38,510 bases of DNA from Pseudomonadota bacterium (lineage in GTDB: Bacteria; Pseudomonadota; Gammaproteobacteria; Burkholderiales; Rhodocyclaceae), in the NCBI GenBank assembly GCA_018262095.1, contig JAGTRW010000040.1:1-38510 (forward strand), given 5' to 3'. A program made the position numbers and the translations under genes. The notes under the pieces were generated by a model. That model did no database searches. It had not been told where the DNA came from and saw only the letters and a list, made by a program, of their open reading frames with translations. Each line of letters starts with the position of its first letter. The first letter of the stretch is position 1. Below, piece after piece: positions 11,402 to 19,251 of the stretch.

Positions 11402-11761
11402 ATGAGCCAGCAAACATTGATTGAAAATCTCGACCAGGCGTCGTCAGCCGCCTGGACCGCGCATCCGAAATTTCCGGGCGTGGCGATCAAAACCGTGGTC
11501 GGCAGTACAACGACGAACGGTGCCTTGAGCCAGCATCTGGTTCGCGTCGACGCGGGCTGTGCGCTGGAAACGCACGTTCATGCGGCGCAGTGCGAGCTGC
11601 ACCTGGTGCTCGCCGGCAGCGGCCAAGCCTGGCTCGAAGATCAGCCCGGTGCTTACCGCCCCGGCAGCGTCAGCACCATCCCCGCCGGAGCGGCGCATTC
11701 GGTGCGCGCCGGTGGCGACGGCCTGACGCTGCTTGCCAGCTTCACTCCGGCGCAGGACTGA
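11402..11761 (+). CDS. Small single-domain cupin protein
   Basis: The 119-residue product is one cupin barrel. Expected metal ligands are visible: H58 and H60 (ETHVH), E65 and H99 (PAGAAHSV), with the glycine-rich turns between the two cupin motifs. A good TAGGAG lies just before the ATG. Such small cupins include metal-binding sensors, isomerases and dioxygenase-like proteins, and the sequence does not choose between them. Its last 20 bases overlap the 3' end of the AraC-type regulator gene on the other strand. This is a convergent arrangement, so the two mRNAs would be complementary at their ends. Confidence 0.85.
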   Translation: MSQQTLIENLDQASSAAWTAHPKFPGVAIKTVVGSTTTNGALSQHLVRVDAGCALETHVHAAQCELHLVLAGSGQAWLEDQPGAYRPGSVSTIPAGAAHSVRAGGDGLTLLASFTPAQD

Positions 11762-12569
11762 AGTCGGCGGACCTCGCCGAGGCCTGGCGATAGGCCTGCG
11801 GCGTCGTTCCGTAGGCGCGCCGGAAGAAACGCTGCAAATGGCTCTGGTCGGCAAAGCCGGTTTCATAGGCGATGTCGGCCAGGCTCTGCTCGCTTTCGCG
11901 CAGGCGGCGTGCGGCGAGTCCCAGGCGAAGCTGTACCAGGTATTCGTAGGGCGGCAGCCCGAAGTGCTGGCGGAACAGGCGGTTGATCAAGCCCGGGCTG
12001 CATTCGGCGATTTGCGCCAGCGTCGTCAGCCGAACGGCTTCGGTGCAATGCGCGTCGAGCCAGTCGCGGATTTTGAGCAGCCGCTCGGGGGCCAGTGGCG
12101 CGTCATCGATTCGCTCATCGCCGGACAGCAGCGCTTGCTGCAGCGCGACCAGGCGGCTCTCGATGGCCAGCGCTTGATGATCGCTGCGCAGGCCGGCGAC
12201 AAGTCGCCGCGCCGCCAGCAGTGCTGGTGATCCGGCGCGCAGGATCTGCGCCTGTTGGGGCGCTGCCGCGAACGCTTGCCACAGGCTCGGCAGGATGCTG
12301 ACGACGCGGTAGCTGTGCGCTTCGTCGATGGCGCAGCGGTGGGGCAGGTCGGCGGGCAGCAGAAAACCGTTGCCGGGCAAGACGTGCAGTTGGCCGTCGG
12401 CAAACAACAGCCGGCGCTGGCCGCTGAGCACCACGCCGACGAGAATCGAGCGGTGGCTGTGGTGCCGAAAGTCGGCGTTGATCGCGCGCGCACGAATCAG
12501 GCGCAAGCCCGGAAGACACTCGCACTCACCGAGGCGCGGCAGGGTCGTCTGATGGCGTCTAAATTTCAT
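11742..12569 (-). CDS. AraC-family transcriptional regulator with cupin-like sensor domain
   Basis: The 275-residue protein has an N-terminal AraC-type binding domain (about 10-110, with HSHRSILVGVVLSG and LPGNGFLLPADLPHRC typical of the cupin-like arm). A C-terminal pair of helix-turn-helix units follows (about 165-265; LTTLAQIAECSPGLINRLFRQHFG and then ADIAYETGFADQSHLQRFFRRAYGTTP). It probably controls the divergent SDR gene, whose start lies 104 bases away, and possibly itself. The 3' end overlaps the cupin gene. The inducer is unknown. Confidence 0.93.
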   Translation of the reverse strand: MKFRRHQTTLPRLGECECLPGLRLIRARAINADFRHHSHRSILVGVVLSGQRRLLFADGQLHVLPGNGFLLPADLPHRCAIDEAHSYRVVSILPSLWQAFAAAPQQAQILRAGSPALLAARRLVAGLRSDHQALAIESRLVALQQALLSGDERIDDAPLAPERLLKIRDWLDAHCTEAVRLTTLAQIAECSPGLINRLFRQHFGLPPYEYLVQLRLGLAARRLRESEQSLADIAYETGFADQSHLQRFFRRAYGTTPQAYRQASARSADFSPAPE

Positions 12570-12672
12570 GTCGCCATTCTACGGGGGGAACGTTGCTTTC
12601 TCGGGCGTCGACGGGCTGGCGACGCCGCTGACTCGTGCTACATTGGCGCGATCTTTCCCAAGGAGCGAAGCG

Positions 12673-13431
12673 ATGCGTTTTTCCGACCAGGTCGTGTTGA
12701 TTACCGGCTCCGGCGCCGGTATTGGCCGCGCTGCGGCGCTGGCTTTTGCGCGCGAGGGGGCCAAGCTGGTGGTCAATTCGCAATCGTCGGCGAGCGGCGC
12801 GGAAACGCTCGAGCTGCTCAAGGCGGCAGGCTTCCCGGCGCTTTTTGTCCAGGGCGACGTGTCGTGCAGCGACGATGCCCGGCGTATCGTCGAGGCGGCG
12901 GTGGCCGGCTTCGGGCGACTCGATGTGCTGGTCAACAACGCCGGCATCGTGTTGCCCGGACGCGTCGATACGATCAGCGAGGACGACTGGGAACGCACTT
13001 TCGCGGTCAACGTCAAGGGCACGTATCTGGTTTCGCGCCATGCGGTCAAGGCGATGCGGGCGAACGGCGGCGGGGTGATCGTTCAGGTCGCCTCGGTGGC
13101 TGCGCAAAAGGGGCTTGCCGACCGCGCCGCGTATTCGGCGTCGAAGGGCGCGCTGCTCGCGTTGACCCGCGCCATGGCGAGGGACTACCTGGCCGACAAC
13201 ATCCGGGTCAACTGCGTGAGTCCTGGAACCGTTTCGACGCCGTCGCTCGAAAAGCGCCTGCAATCGTTCGCCGACCCGCAACTGGCGCGCGCCGAGTTCG
13301 TCGCGCGCCAGCCGATGGGGCGCTTCGGCCGCGACGACGAGATCGCCGCGGCGATCCTGTTTGCCGCCTGCGACGAAGCCGCTTTCATGAACGGTGAAAA
13401 CATTTCAATCAACGGCGGGATGACCATTTGA
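12673..13431 (+). CDS. Short-chain dehydrogenase/reductase (classical SDR)
   Basis: The 252-residue NAD(P)-dependent oxidoreductase has TGSGAGIG at about 11-18 (cofactor loop), NNAG, the active-site serine in VASVAA and the YSASK tyrosine-lysine pair. The C-terminus ends in the usual NGGM block. FabG-like proteins and sugar or alcohol dehydrogenases all share this form, so the substrate cannot be named. The start at 12673 has AAGGAG 7 bases upstream; the longer frame would add 35 unrelated residues reaching into the AraC gene. The ketopantoate-reductase-family gene follows 20 bases later, and the two are probably co-transcribed under control of the divergent AraC regulator. Confidence 0.93.
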   Translation: MRFSDQVVLITGSGAGIGRAAALAFAREGAKLVVNSQSSASGAETLELLKAAGFPALFVQGDVSCSDDARRIVEAAVAGFGRLDVLVNNAGIVLPGRVDTISEDDWERTFAVNVKGTYLVSRHAVKAMRANGGGVIVQVASVAAQKGLADRAAYSASKGALLALTRAMARDYLADNIRVNCVSPGTVSTPSLEKRLQSFADPQLARAEFVARQPMGRFGRDDEIAAAILFAACDEAAFMNGENISINGGMTI

Positions 13432-13451
13432 GCGTGCAGTCGGGAAGCGAA

Positions 13452-14339
13452 ATGAAAATTGCGGTGCTCGGCGCCGGTGCGGTCGGCTGCTACTACGGCG
13501 GGATGCTGGCGCGCGCCGGCCATCAGGTGGTGCTGGTCGGGCGAGCGGTGCATATGGACGCAGTGCGGCGCGCCGGGCTCTTGCTCGAGACGTCGTCTTT
13601 CCAGGCGCGCCCGAGTCTGGCGGCGAGCACCGACGCGGCGGCGATCGCCGGCGCGCAGCTCGTGTTGTGCTGCGTCAAGGCCACCGACACCGAGCGCGCC
13701 GCTGCCGACATGGCGCCGCATCTGGCGTCCGGCGCGCCGCTGCTGAGCCTGCAGAACGGCGTCGACAACGCGTCACGCTTGCAGGCGCTGCTCGGTCGCG
13801 AAGTCGCCGCGGCGGTCGTCTATGTCGCCGCACAGATGGCCGGTCCCGGTCACGTTCGCCACCATGGCGGCGGCGAACTGGTGATCGGCCCGTCGCCGGA
13901 CTGCGCTCGACTCGCCGCGCTGTTTGCCGAGGCCGGCGTGCCGCTGCGGATTTCCGACAACGTCGCCGGCGAGCTGTGGGCCAAGCTGATCGTCAACTGC
14001 GCCTACAACGCGTTGTCGGCGATCAGCCAATTACCTTACGCCCGGCTGGTGCAAGGCGAAGGCGTCGACGGCGTGCTGCGCGACGTGGTGGGCGAGTGTC
14101 TGGCCGTCGCCAAGGGCGCTGGCGTCAGCGTTCCCGGCGACCCCTGGGCGGCGGTCGAACGCATCGCGCGAACGATGCCGCAGCAGCGCTCGTCAACCGC
14201 GCAGGATCTGGCGCGCGGCAGGCGCAGCGAGATCGACCATCTCAACGGTTACGTGGCGCGCCAGGGCCTGGCGCTGGGTATCGCGACGCCGGTCAATCGC
14301 GTGCTGCACACCCTGGTCAGGCTGCTCGAGGACCGCTAA
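13452..14339 (+). CDS. 2-dehydropantoate 2-reductase family protein
   Basis: The 295-residue product has an N-terminal Rossmann domain (GAGAVGCYYGG), the SLQNGVDN block, the catalytic-lysine region ELWAKLIVNCAYNAL and the C-terminal SEIDHLNGY block that holds the active-site glutamate in PanE. Enzymes with all of these usually reduce ketopantoate to pantoate with NADPH for coenzyme A synthesis. Many paralogs act on other 2-keto acids, and the pairing here with an SDR rather than panB or panC leaves the substrate open. I chose the ATG at 13452 with GGGAAG upstream over the TTG at 13428, which overlaps the SDR stop. Confidence 0.88.
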   Translation: MKIAVLGAGAVGCYYGGMLARAGHQVVLVGRAVHMDAVRRAGLLLETSSFQARPSLAASTDAAAIAGAQLVLCCVKATDTERAAADMAPHLASGAPLLSLQNGVDNASRLQALLGREVAAAVVYVAAQMAGPGHVRHHGGGELVIGPSPDCARLAALFAEAGVPLRISDNVAGELWAKLIVNCAYNALSAISQLPYARLVQGEGVDGVLRDVVGECLAVAKGAGVSVPGDPWAAVERIARTMPQQRSSTAQDLARGRRSEIDHLNGYVARQGLALGIATPVNRVLHTLVRLLEDR

Positions 14340-14420
14340 GCGTCCGGCGCTGCGACCGTCGCGGCTGATGACCGCCGTATAATCGGCGTTCCGGTTGCGA
14401 CCGGCTTGAGGAGAAAATTG

Positions 14421-15320
14421 ATGCTGGCCACTGCGCTTCGCCTGTTGATCCTGCTCGAACTGGCGTTTTATTCGACGCTGGCGCTGCATTTTTTCGATGC
14501 CACGCCGCTCGCCGCGCTGCTGTTCGCCGTCGCCGGCGTGCTGGCGCTGCGCTTGTGCCTCGTCATGCTGGTCTACGCGCTGGGCCGCGGCCAGCGCACA
14601 CCGGCACAGCGGCTGCGCTGCGCGCCGGCGATCGCGATGTTTGGCGCTGAATACGCGGCGTTCATCGCCAACTTCGTTTTGATCTCGCCGTTCGAGTGCT
14701 GGTGGATGGGCGGCGATCGCCTGCGGCCGACCGATGGTCGACCGCCCTTGCTGCTGATTCACGGTTACGGCTGTTCGCGCGCCGCCTGGTGGTGGCAGCG
14801 CCGGCGGCTCGAGGCGGCGGGCTGGAACGTGGCGACGATCAATCTCGAACCGCTCTACACGAGTATCGACAATTACGTCGAACCGCTCGCCCGGCGCATC
14901 GACGAGGTGCTCGCGCAAACCGGCGCAGCGCGTTTGATCCTGATCGGTCACAGCATGGGCGGGCTGGTGGCGCGCGCCTATTTGCGCCGTCACGGCGCGG
15001 CGCAGGTCAGCCGTCTGGTGACGCTGGGGACGCCGCACGGCGGCAGCGAACTGGCGCGCTTCGGGCTCGGCGAGAATGCGCGCCAGATGCGGCCTGGTAG
15101 CGCGTGGCTGGCATCGCTGGGGGCGCCGCCGGTCGCTACGCTGATCATCTATAGTGTGCACGACAATTACGTGTGGCCACCGTCCTGCCTTGAATTGCCG
15201 GGCGCCCAGCGCTGTCCGCTGGAACGTCTGGGACATCTGGCGATGCTCTTTTCGCCGCGGGTCAGCCAAGCCTTGCTCGACGGGTTGTCGCGCGTTGATG
15301 ATTCGCAACAAAGCGCTTGA
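14421..15320 (+). CDS. Membrane-anchored alpha/beta hydrolase (lipase-like)
   Basis: The product has 299 residues. The first 90 or so hold two or three hydrophobic segments (about 3-24, 27-50, 68-88) that would anchor it in the membrane. The alpha/beta hydrolase domain follows, with LLIHGYGCSR as oxyanion-hole region, nucleophile S178 in GHSMGG, and LGTPHGGSELA typical of triacylglycerol-lipase or esterase relatives. D/H candidates lie in the SVHDNYVWP and LGHLAMLFSP segments. The start at 14421 follows GAGGAG; an upstream TTG would sit inside that site. The stop overlaps the ribosome binding site of the next gene, which suggests translational coupling. Confidence 0.88.
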   Translation: MLATALRLLILLELAFYSTLALHFFDATPLAALLFAVAGVLALRLCLVMLVYALGRGQRTPAQRLRCAPAIAMFGAEYAAFIANFVLISPFECWWMGGDRLRPTDGRPPLLLIHGYGCSRAAWWWQRRRLEAAGWNVATINLEPLYTSIDNYVEPLARRIDEVLAQTGAARLILIGHSMGGLVARAYLRRHGAAQVSRLVTLGTPHGGSELARFGLGENARQMRPGSAWLASLGAPPVATLIIYSVHDNYVWPPSCLELPGAQRCPLERLGHLAMLFSPRVSQALLDGLSRVDDSQQSA

Positions 15321-15330
15321 GGAGTCGCTC

Positions 15331-15885
15331 ATGAAACCACTGCTGGTACTCGTCGTCCTGCTGCTGCAGTGCTCGGCGTCGCCGGCGCAGGGCGTCTATG
15401 TGACGCCGGGGGCCAACGGACCGGTTTTTTCCGACAAGCCGCAGCCCGGCGCCAGGGAGGTGAGCTTGCCGCCGCTCAACGTCGTTGCGCCGCCGCAGCC
15501 GCCTTCAACGCCCGTCGCGACGCCCGGCAAGGATGAGCGCGCCAAGCCGGATACTGAGGCGGTGGCCTACCGCAGTTTTGCGATCGTTGTTCCCGAAAAT
15601 GAGAGCGGCGTGACGGCCAACGACGCCGTCTTCGCGGTGCGCGTTGTTGCCGACCCGCCGCTGCAGTTGGGCGAGGGACACGCTTTTGCGGTGAGCATCA
15701 ACGGGCGCGCCGTCGGCCGGCGCTTCACGACGACCGAATTCATGATTCCGCGGGAGTTCTGGGGCGATGAGGTGCCACCGCACAATTTCAGCGTGCAACT
15801 GGACGCCAGCATCGTCGATGCTCGTGGGCAGGCGCTCAAGCAGGCCGCTGCAGTTCGTTTCGTGATGCTGCATTCATTCCAGTGA
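15331..15885 (+). CDS. Secreted DUF4124-like protein, first of a tandem pair
   Basis: The product has 184 residues with a signal peptide (MKPLLVLVVLLLQCSASPAQ; the cysteine at 14 could make it a lipoprotein, but no clean lipobox is seen). A short N-terminal module, GVYVTPGANGPVFSDKPQ.GA, resembles DUF4124, common in secreted betaproteobacterial proteins. A Pro/Ala linker and a C-terminal domain of about 100 residues follow; the latter looks like a beta-sandwich (FAIVVPENESG, VRVVADPPLQL, FAVSINGRAVG). The function is unknown. GAGGAG 7 bases before the ATG overlaps the end of the hydrolase gene. The next gene is a paralog with the same layout. Confidence 0.85.
   Translation: MKPLLVLVVLLLQCSASPAQGVYVTPGANGPVFSDKPQPGAREVSLPPLNVVAPPQPPSTPVATPGKDERAKPDTEAVAYRSFAIVVPENESGVTANDAVFAVRVVADPPLQLGEGHAFAVSINGRAVGRRFTTTEFMIPREFWGDEVPPHNFSVQLDASIVDARGQALKQAAAVRFVMLHSFQ
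15384..15500 (+). repeat. 117-bp block shared by tandem paralogs, copy 1
   Basis: Only two substitutions separate this block from 15988-16104. The rest of the two genes is far more diverged. The block covers the end of the signal peptide, the DUF4124-like module and the start of the proline-rich linker. Confidence 0.9.
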
Positions 15886-15928
15886 AGTGCTGAAGGGGGT
15901 TTGCGTAGCCGTCCGTCAGGAGACGTAC

Positions 15929-16573
15929 ATGAAATTTTTTCTGGCAATGATGCTCTCCGTCCTGCTGCTGCAATGCTCGGCGCTGCAGGCGCAGGGCGTC
16001 TATGTGACGCCGGGGGCCAACGGACCGGTTTTTTCCGACAAGCCGCAGTCCGGCGCCAGGGAAGTGAGCTTGCCGCCGCTCAACGTCGTTGCGCCGCCGC
16101 AGCCAGTCGCGACGCCCGCCACTGCGGCTCGGAAAAATGAGCCGCCAAGCCCCGAGGCGGCGTTCGTCTATCGCGCTTTTTCGATTGTCCAACCCGAAAA
16201 TGACGGCAGCGTGCTCGCCAACACGGCGCTCTTCGAGGTGCGCGTCGCCGTCGATCCGCCCTTGCAACTCGGCGCGGGCCACGCCTTTGCGGTGCGCATC
16301 GACAGGCGTTCCGTCGGCCAACGTTTCACCGCCAGCGAATTCATGATTCCGCCGGAGTTCTGGGGCGATGTCGTTCCGCCATCTGGCCAGAGTTTGCAAC
16401 TGGACGCCAGCATCGTCGATCGCGAGGGACGAGAACTCAAGAAGGCCGATCCGGTACGCTTTTTCATGCGCTACGCGCCGTGGGTCAATACGCGGCCGCC
16501 ACGCCCCGTTCCCCCGCGGCCGCCGAGTTTGCCGCGCCCACCGGTTCCGGCGGTCGGCGCGGCAGTCCAGTAG
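15929..16573 (+). CDS. Secreted DUF4124-like protein, second of a tandem pair
   Basis: The product has 214 residues with the same order of parts as its upstream neighbour: signal peptide (KFFLAMMLSVLLLQCSALQA), DUF4124-like module, Pro/Ala linker and C-terminal beta-rich domain. It adds a proline-rich tail of about 30 residues (RPPRPVPPRPPSLPRPP) that the first copy lacks. The start at 15929 is chosen for its signal peptide and the nearby AGGAGA; the longer frame begins in the gap. The tail might span peptidoglycan or bind a partner, which is inference. The function is unknown. The convergent gene of unknown function ends 3 bases beyond its stop. Confidence 0.85.
   Translation: MKFFLAMMLSVLLLQCSALQAQGVYVTPGANGPVFSDKPQSGAREVSLPPLNVVAPPQPVATPATAARKNEPPSPEAAFVYRAFSIVQPENDGSVLANTALFEVRVAVDPPLQLGAGHAFAVRIDRRSVGQRFTASEFMIPPEFWGDVVPPSGQSLQLDASIVDREGRELKKADPVRFFMRYAPWVNTRPPRPVPPRPPSLPRPPVPAVGAAVQ
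15988..16104 (+). repeat. 117-bp block shared by tandem paralogs, copy 2
   Basis: This is the second copy of the block at 15384-15500 and differs from it at two positions. The sharp edges of identity suggest recent gene conversion or unequal exchange. Confidence 0.9.
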
Positions 16574-16576
16574 ACG

Positions 16577-17134
16577 CTACGAAAATCCGGGGAGCAGCGC
16601 CTGTTGCGGCCGGTGGACGGGTTCGAGCGTTCCCTGAAAAAGCGCTTCGATGACCGGCGGTTCGCGCCAGCGCTCGTTCATGAACGGCAGGCCGATTTCC
16701 TCGACCAGCGCGCCTTTCCAGTAGTAGCTCGAGACCTCGTCGAGCGTCGACAGGTTGAGGCTGTGCGGCAGACGCAGGTAGTCGAGCCAGCTCGAATCGT
16801 GGAACGAGACGACATACGGTCCCGTGCTGTGCGCGCAAAAAAGGTATTTGCCGCAGACGCGGCCCGGATGCTTGGCGCGGAAGTTTTCGGCATCGACGCG
16901 CGTGGCGAATAGCAGCAAGGCGTGCAGGCGACTGGGAAAGCCGTTGTAAAGGCGTTGCCGGTAGTATTCCAGATGGTATTCGGCAAAATAGTTCTGCACC
17001 GTGGTGAATTGGTCTTCGGGCAAGGTGGTGCCGAAAGGGTTGCCGGTCAGCACGTCCCAGCCCGGCAAGTCGGCTTCCGGATCGAGCCAGGCGAATAATT
17101 CGAGTGTCGCGGTGTCTTTGATCAGGTGGCCCAT
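16577..17134 (-). CDS. Protein of unknown function, last gene of the FeoB unit
   Basis: The 185-residue soluble protein has no signal peptide or membrane segment and is rich in aromatic residues (YFAEYHLEYYRQRLYNGFPSR, SSWLDYLRLP, SSYYWKG). I do not recognise the family with confidence. Third-position GC and the length of the frame support a real gene. It lies 52 bases after the feoB stop on the same strand, so it is probably co-transcribed with feoB and the CDF transporter gene. A role in metal handling is only guilt by association. Its 3' end nearly touches the convergent secreted-protein gene. Confidence 0.75.
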   Translation of the reverse strand: MGHLIKDTATLELFAWLDPEADLPGWDVLTGNPFGTTLPEDQFTTVQNYFAEYHLEYYRQRLYNGFPSRLHALLLFATRVDAENFRAKHPGRVCGKYLFCAHSTGPYVVSFHDSSWLDYLRLPHSLNLSTLDEVSSYYWKGALVEEIGLPFMNERWREPPVIEALFQGTLEPVHRPQQALLPGFS

Positions 17135-17186
17135 CGTCTAACCCGTCAGTGTGCTTGGCCCCATTTTGACCCTCGCGCAGCGATTG

Positions 17187-19241
17187 TCAAAGCGGGGTGA
17201 TCGCTCTCGCCAGTTCGAGCAGCAGGCGAATCGCGCCGGCCATCAGCAGCGCGCTGGCCAGCGAGATGCCGACCGACAGCCAGGCTTCGCGGCGCCCCAG
17301 CGTCTTGAGCATCACCGCGAAGGTCGACAGGCAGGGAACGTAAAAAGTCAGGAAAACCAGGAAAGTGAAAATCTGCACCGGGTCGAGCAGCGCTGCGATT
17401 TCGAAAGTTCCCAGCGCCTGGTAGATCATCAGCAGCGACAATTCCTTGCGCAGCACGCCGAACAGGATCGGTACCCCGAGCACGACCGGCAGGCCAAGCC
17501 ACCACGCGGTGACCGGCGTCAGCGCGGTATTGATCAGCGCATCGGCGCCGAAGTGGCTGAGCAACGCCAGCACGACGCTGCCGATCACCAAGAGCGGGGT
17601 GACGATGGTGACGATGTCTTCGGTGCGCTCCCAGGTCTTGCGCCAGATATTTCGCCACGCTGGCAGCGCGTAGGGCGGGATCGCCAGCACCATCCCCGGC
17701 GCGCTGTCGGCATAACGGCGCGCCAGCAGCTTGCCGAGCGCGGCGATGACGAGCAGCGTCAGCATGAAGATCGCGAAGACGCCAATGCCGCCCAGGTACT
17801 TGCCGCCGATTGCCAGAATGATCGCCGAACGCGCCGAGCACGGAACGAAGGTGATCAGGATCGCCGAAACGACGCGTTCGCGGCGCGATCCGCTCATCGC
17901 CGCCGCCGAAATCGCCGGCACGTTGCAACCCAGCCCGATCAGGAAGGGGACGGCGACGCCGCCGTGCAGACCGATATGGTGGAAGCCGCGATCGACGACA
18001 AAGGCGACGCGATGCATGACTCCCGATTCTTCGAGGGTGACCAAGAGCAGCACCAGCGGCAGCATGTAGGGGATGACGATGCCGATCAGCCCGACCAGGC
18101 CGTCGGCGACGGCGCGCCCGACGACGCCGGCGGTCGACTCGGGTTGCCATTGCTGCACCCAGGCGGCGAGCCGCGCCGAGCTCCAGGCGTCGAGCGTGGT
18201 GCTGATTTCGAAGACGATCAGCAGCACCAGCGCGAAGACCAGCAGGCTGCCGGCAAGTCCCCAGCGCGGGTGCAGGAACAGTTCGTCGAGCCAGCGCCGC
18301 CAGCCTTGGCCAGCGTCGATTCCGCGCGGCCGGCTGACCGCTTCGAAGAGTTGTGCGGCGCGATGGTGGCGGTCGGCGTGCACTTCTTCGGCGAGCGGGC
18401 GCGGCAGCGTCTTGGCGGCGGCGGCGCGCGCGGCGGCGATCTGCGGCCACAGCGCCGGGTCGAGTGCGCGCAGGAAATAGTCGTCGTTTTCGGCCAATTG
18501 CGAGATCAGCAGCGCGCGCGGCACGTCGAAGACCGCTTCGATTTCGGGGCGGGAAACGATGGCTCTGAGCGCCTGCAGGCTTTCGCCGATATGCCGCGCC
18601 GGCGGCTGCGGCAGCGGACAGGCATTGGCGCGCGCGACGTCGAGCACTGCGGCAAAGAGCGCCGAAATACCCTTGCCCATGTGCGCGATGGTCGGGATCA
18701 CCGGTACGCCCAGGCGCTCGGCAAGCGCCTGAACGTTGATGAACAGCCCCTTCTTGCGCGCTTCGTCGACGCGGTTCAAAGCGATCACCAGCGGTCGTCC
18801 GAAGAGGCCGAGCTCAAGCGAAAGTTCGAGGTCCTTCTCCAGCGTCGTCGCGTCGACCACCTGAACCAGCACGTCGGGCGCGGCGCAGCCGACGTGCTCG
18901 TCGCTCTCCTCGTTGCCGGTGACGAGCGGCCAGTGGTCGCCCCACAGCAGGTACTTGAGCACCGTCTGGTCGTGTTCGCTGAGTTGATGCAGCGAATCGA
19001 TCGACGGCAGGTCAACCAGCGAAATCTGGTCGAGCCCGACGTCGACCACGCATTCCTGATAAGCGCCGCCGACGCCGGCCAATCGCTCGTGGCGAACGAC
19101 CGGGCTCGCCGCAGCGTCGAAAATGGTGCTCTTGCCGACCCCGTGACGGCCGATCAGCGCCACGCGTGGGCGCCGTTCGCCGCGCAGCAGCGGGCCGCGT
19201 AGCGGGATCGAGGTGACCGTGGGTTTTTCCGAGGTGGCCAT
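17187..19241 (-). CDS. feoB: FeoB-like ferrous iron transporter, divergent G domain
   Basis: The 684-residue product has an N-terminal cytosolic G domain and a membrane part with about eight or more helices. The P loop is GRHGVGKST (31-39), where FeoB usually has GNPNxGKT. G3 is DLPS (77-80) in place of DLPG. G4 is NRVD (156-159). The membrane part keeps the FeoB gate motifs: GLGCNVPAI and, further on, VPCSARSAI, plus YVPCLSTF near the end. FeoB imports Fe(II) across the inner membrane. FeoA and FeoC, its usual partners, are absent here. The gene starts 10 bases after the CDF gene stop, so the two are an operon. Other divalent metals remain possible given the changed G motifs. Confidence 0.88.
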   Translation of the reverse strand: MATSEKPTVTSIPLRGPLLRGERRPRVALIGRHGVGKSTIFDAAASPVVRHERLAGVGGAYQECVVDVGLDQISLVDLPSIDSLHQLSEHDQTVLKYLLWGDHWPLVTGNEESDEHVGCAAPDVLVQVVDATTLEKDLELSLELGLFGRPLVIALNRVDEARKKGLFINVQALAERLGVPVIPTIAHMGKGISALFAAVLDVARANACPLPQPPARHIGESLQALRAIVSRPEIEAVFDVPRALLISQLAENDDYFLRALDPALWPQIAAARAAAAKTLPRPLAEEVHADRHHRAAQLFEAVSRPRGIDAGQGWRRWLDELFLHPRWGLAGSLLVFALVLLIVFEISTTLDAWSSARLAAWVQQWQPESTAGVVGRAVADGLVGLIGIVIPYMLPLVLLLVTLEESGVMHRVAFVVDRGFHHIGLHGGVAVPFLIGLGCNVPAISAAAMSGSRRERVVSAILITFVPCSARSAIILAIGGKYLGGIGVFAIFMLTLLVIAALGKLLARRYADSAPGMVLAIPPYALPAWRNIWRKTWERTEDIVTIVTPLLVIGSVVLALLSHFGADALINTALTPVTAWWLGLPVVLGVPILFGVLRKELSLLMIYQALGTFEIAALLDPVQIFTFLVFLTFYVPCLSTFAVMLKTLGRREAWLSVGISLASALLMAGAIRLLLELARAITPL

Positions 19242-19251
19242 CGTCAGCGAT

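Noticed and set aside
15331-16573. The two DUF4124-like genes as one gene broken by a frameshift
   Set aside because: Each has its own ribosome binding site, start, signal peptide, full domain set and stop, so they are a true tandem pair.
17151-19202. Plus-strand frame of 683 codons opposite feoB
   Set aside because: FeoB has clear G and gate motifs on the minus strand. The plus frame is Arg/Asp/Gln-rich without domains.
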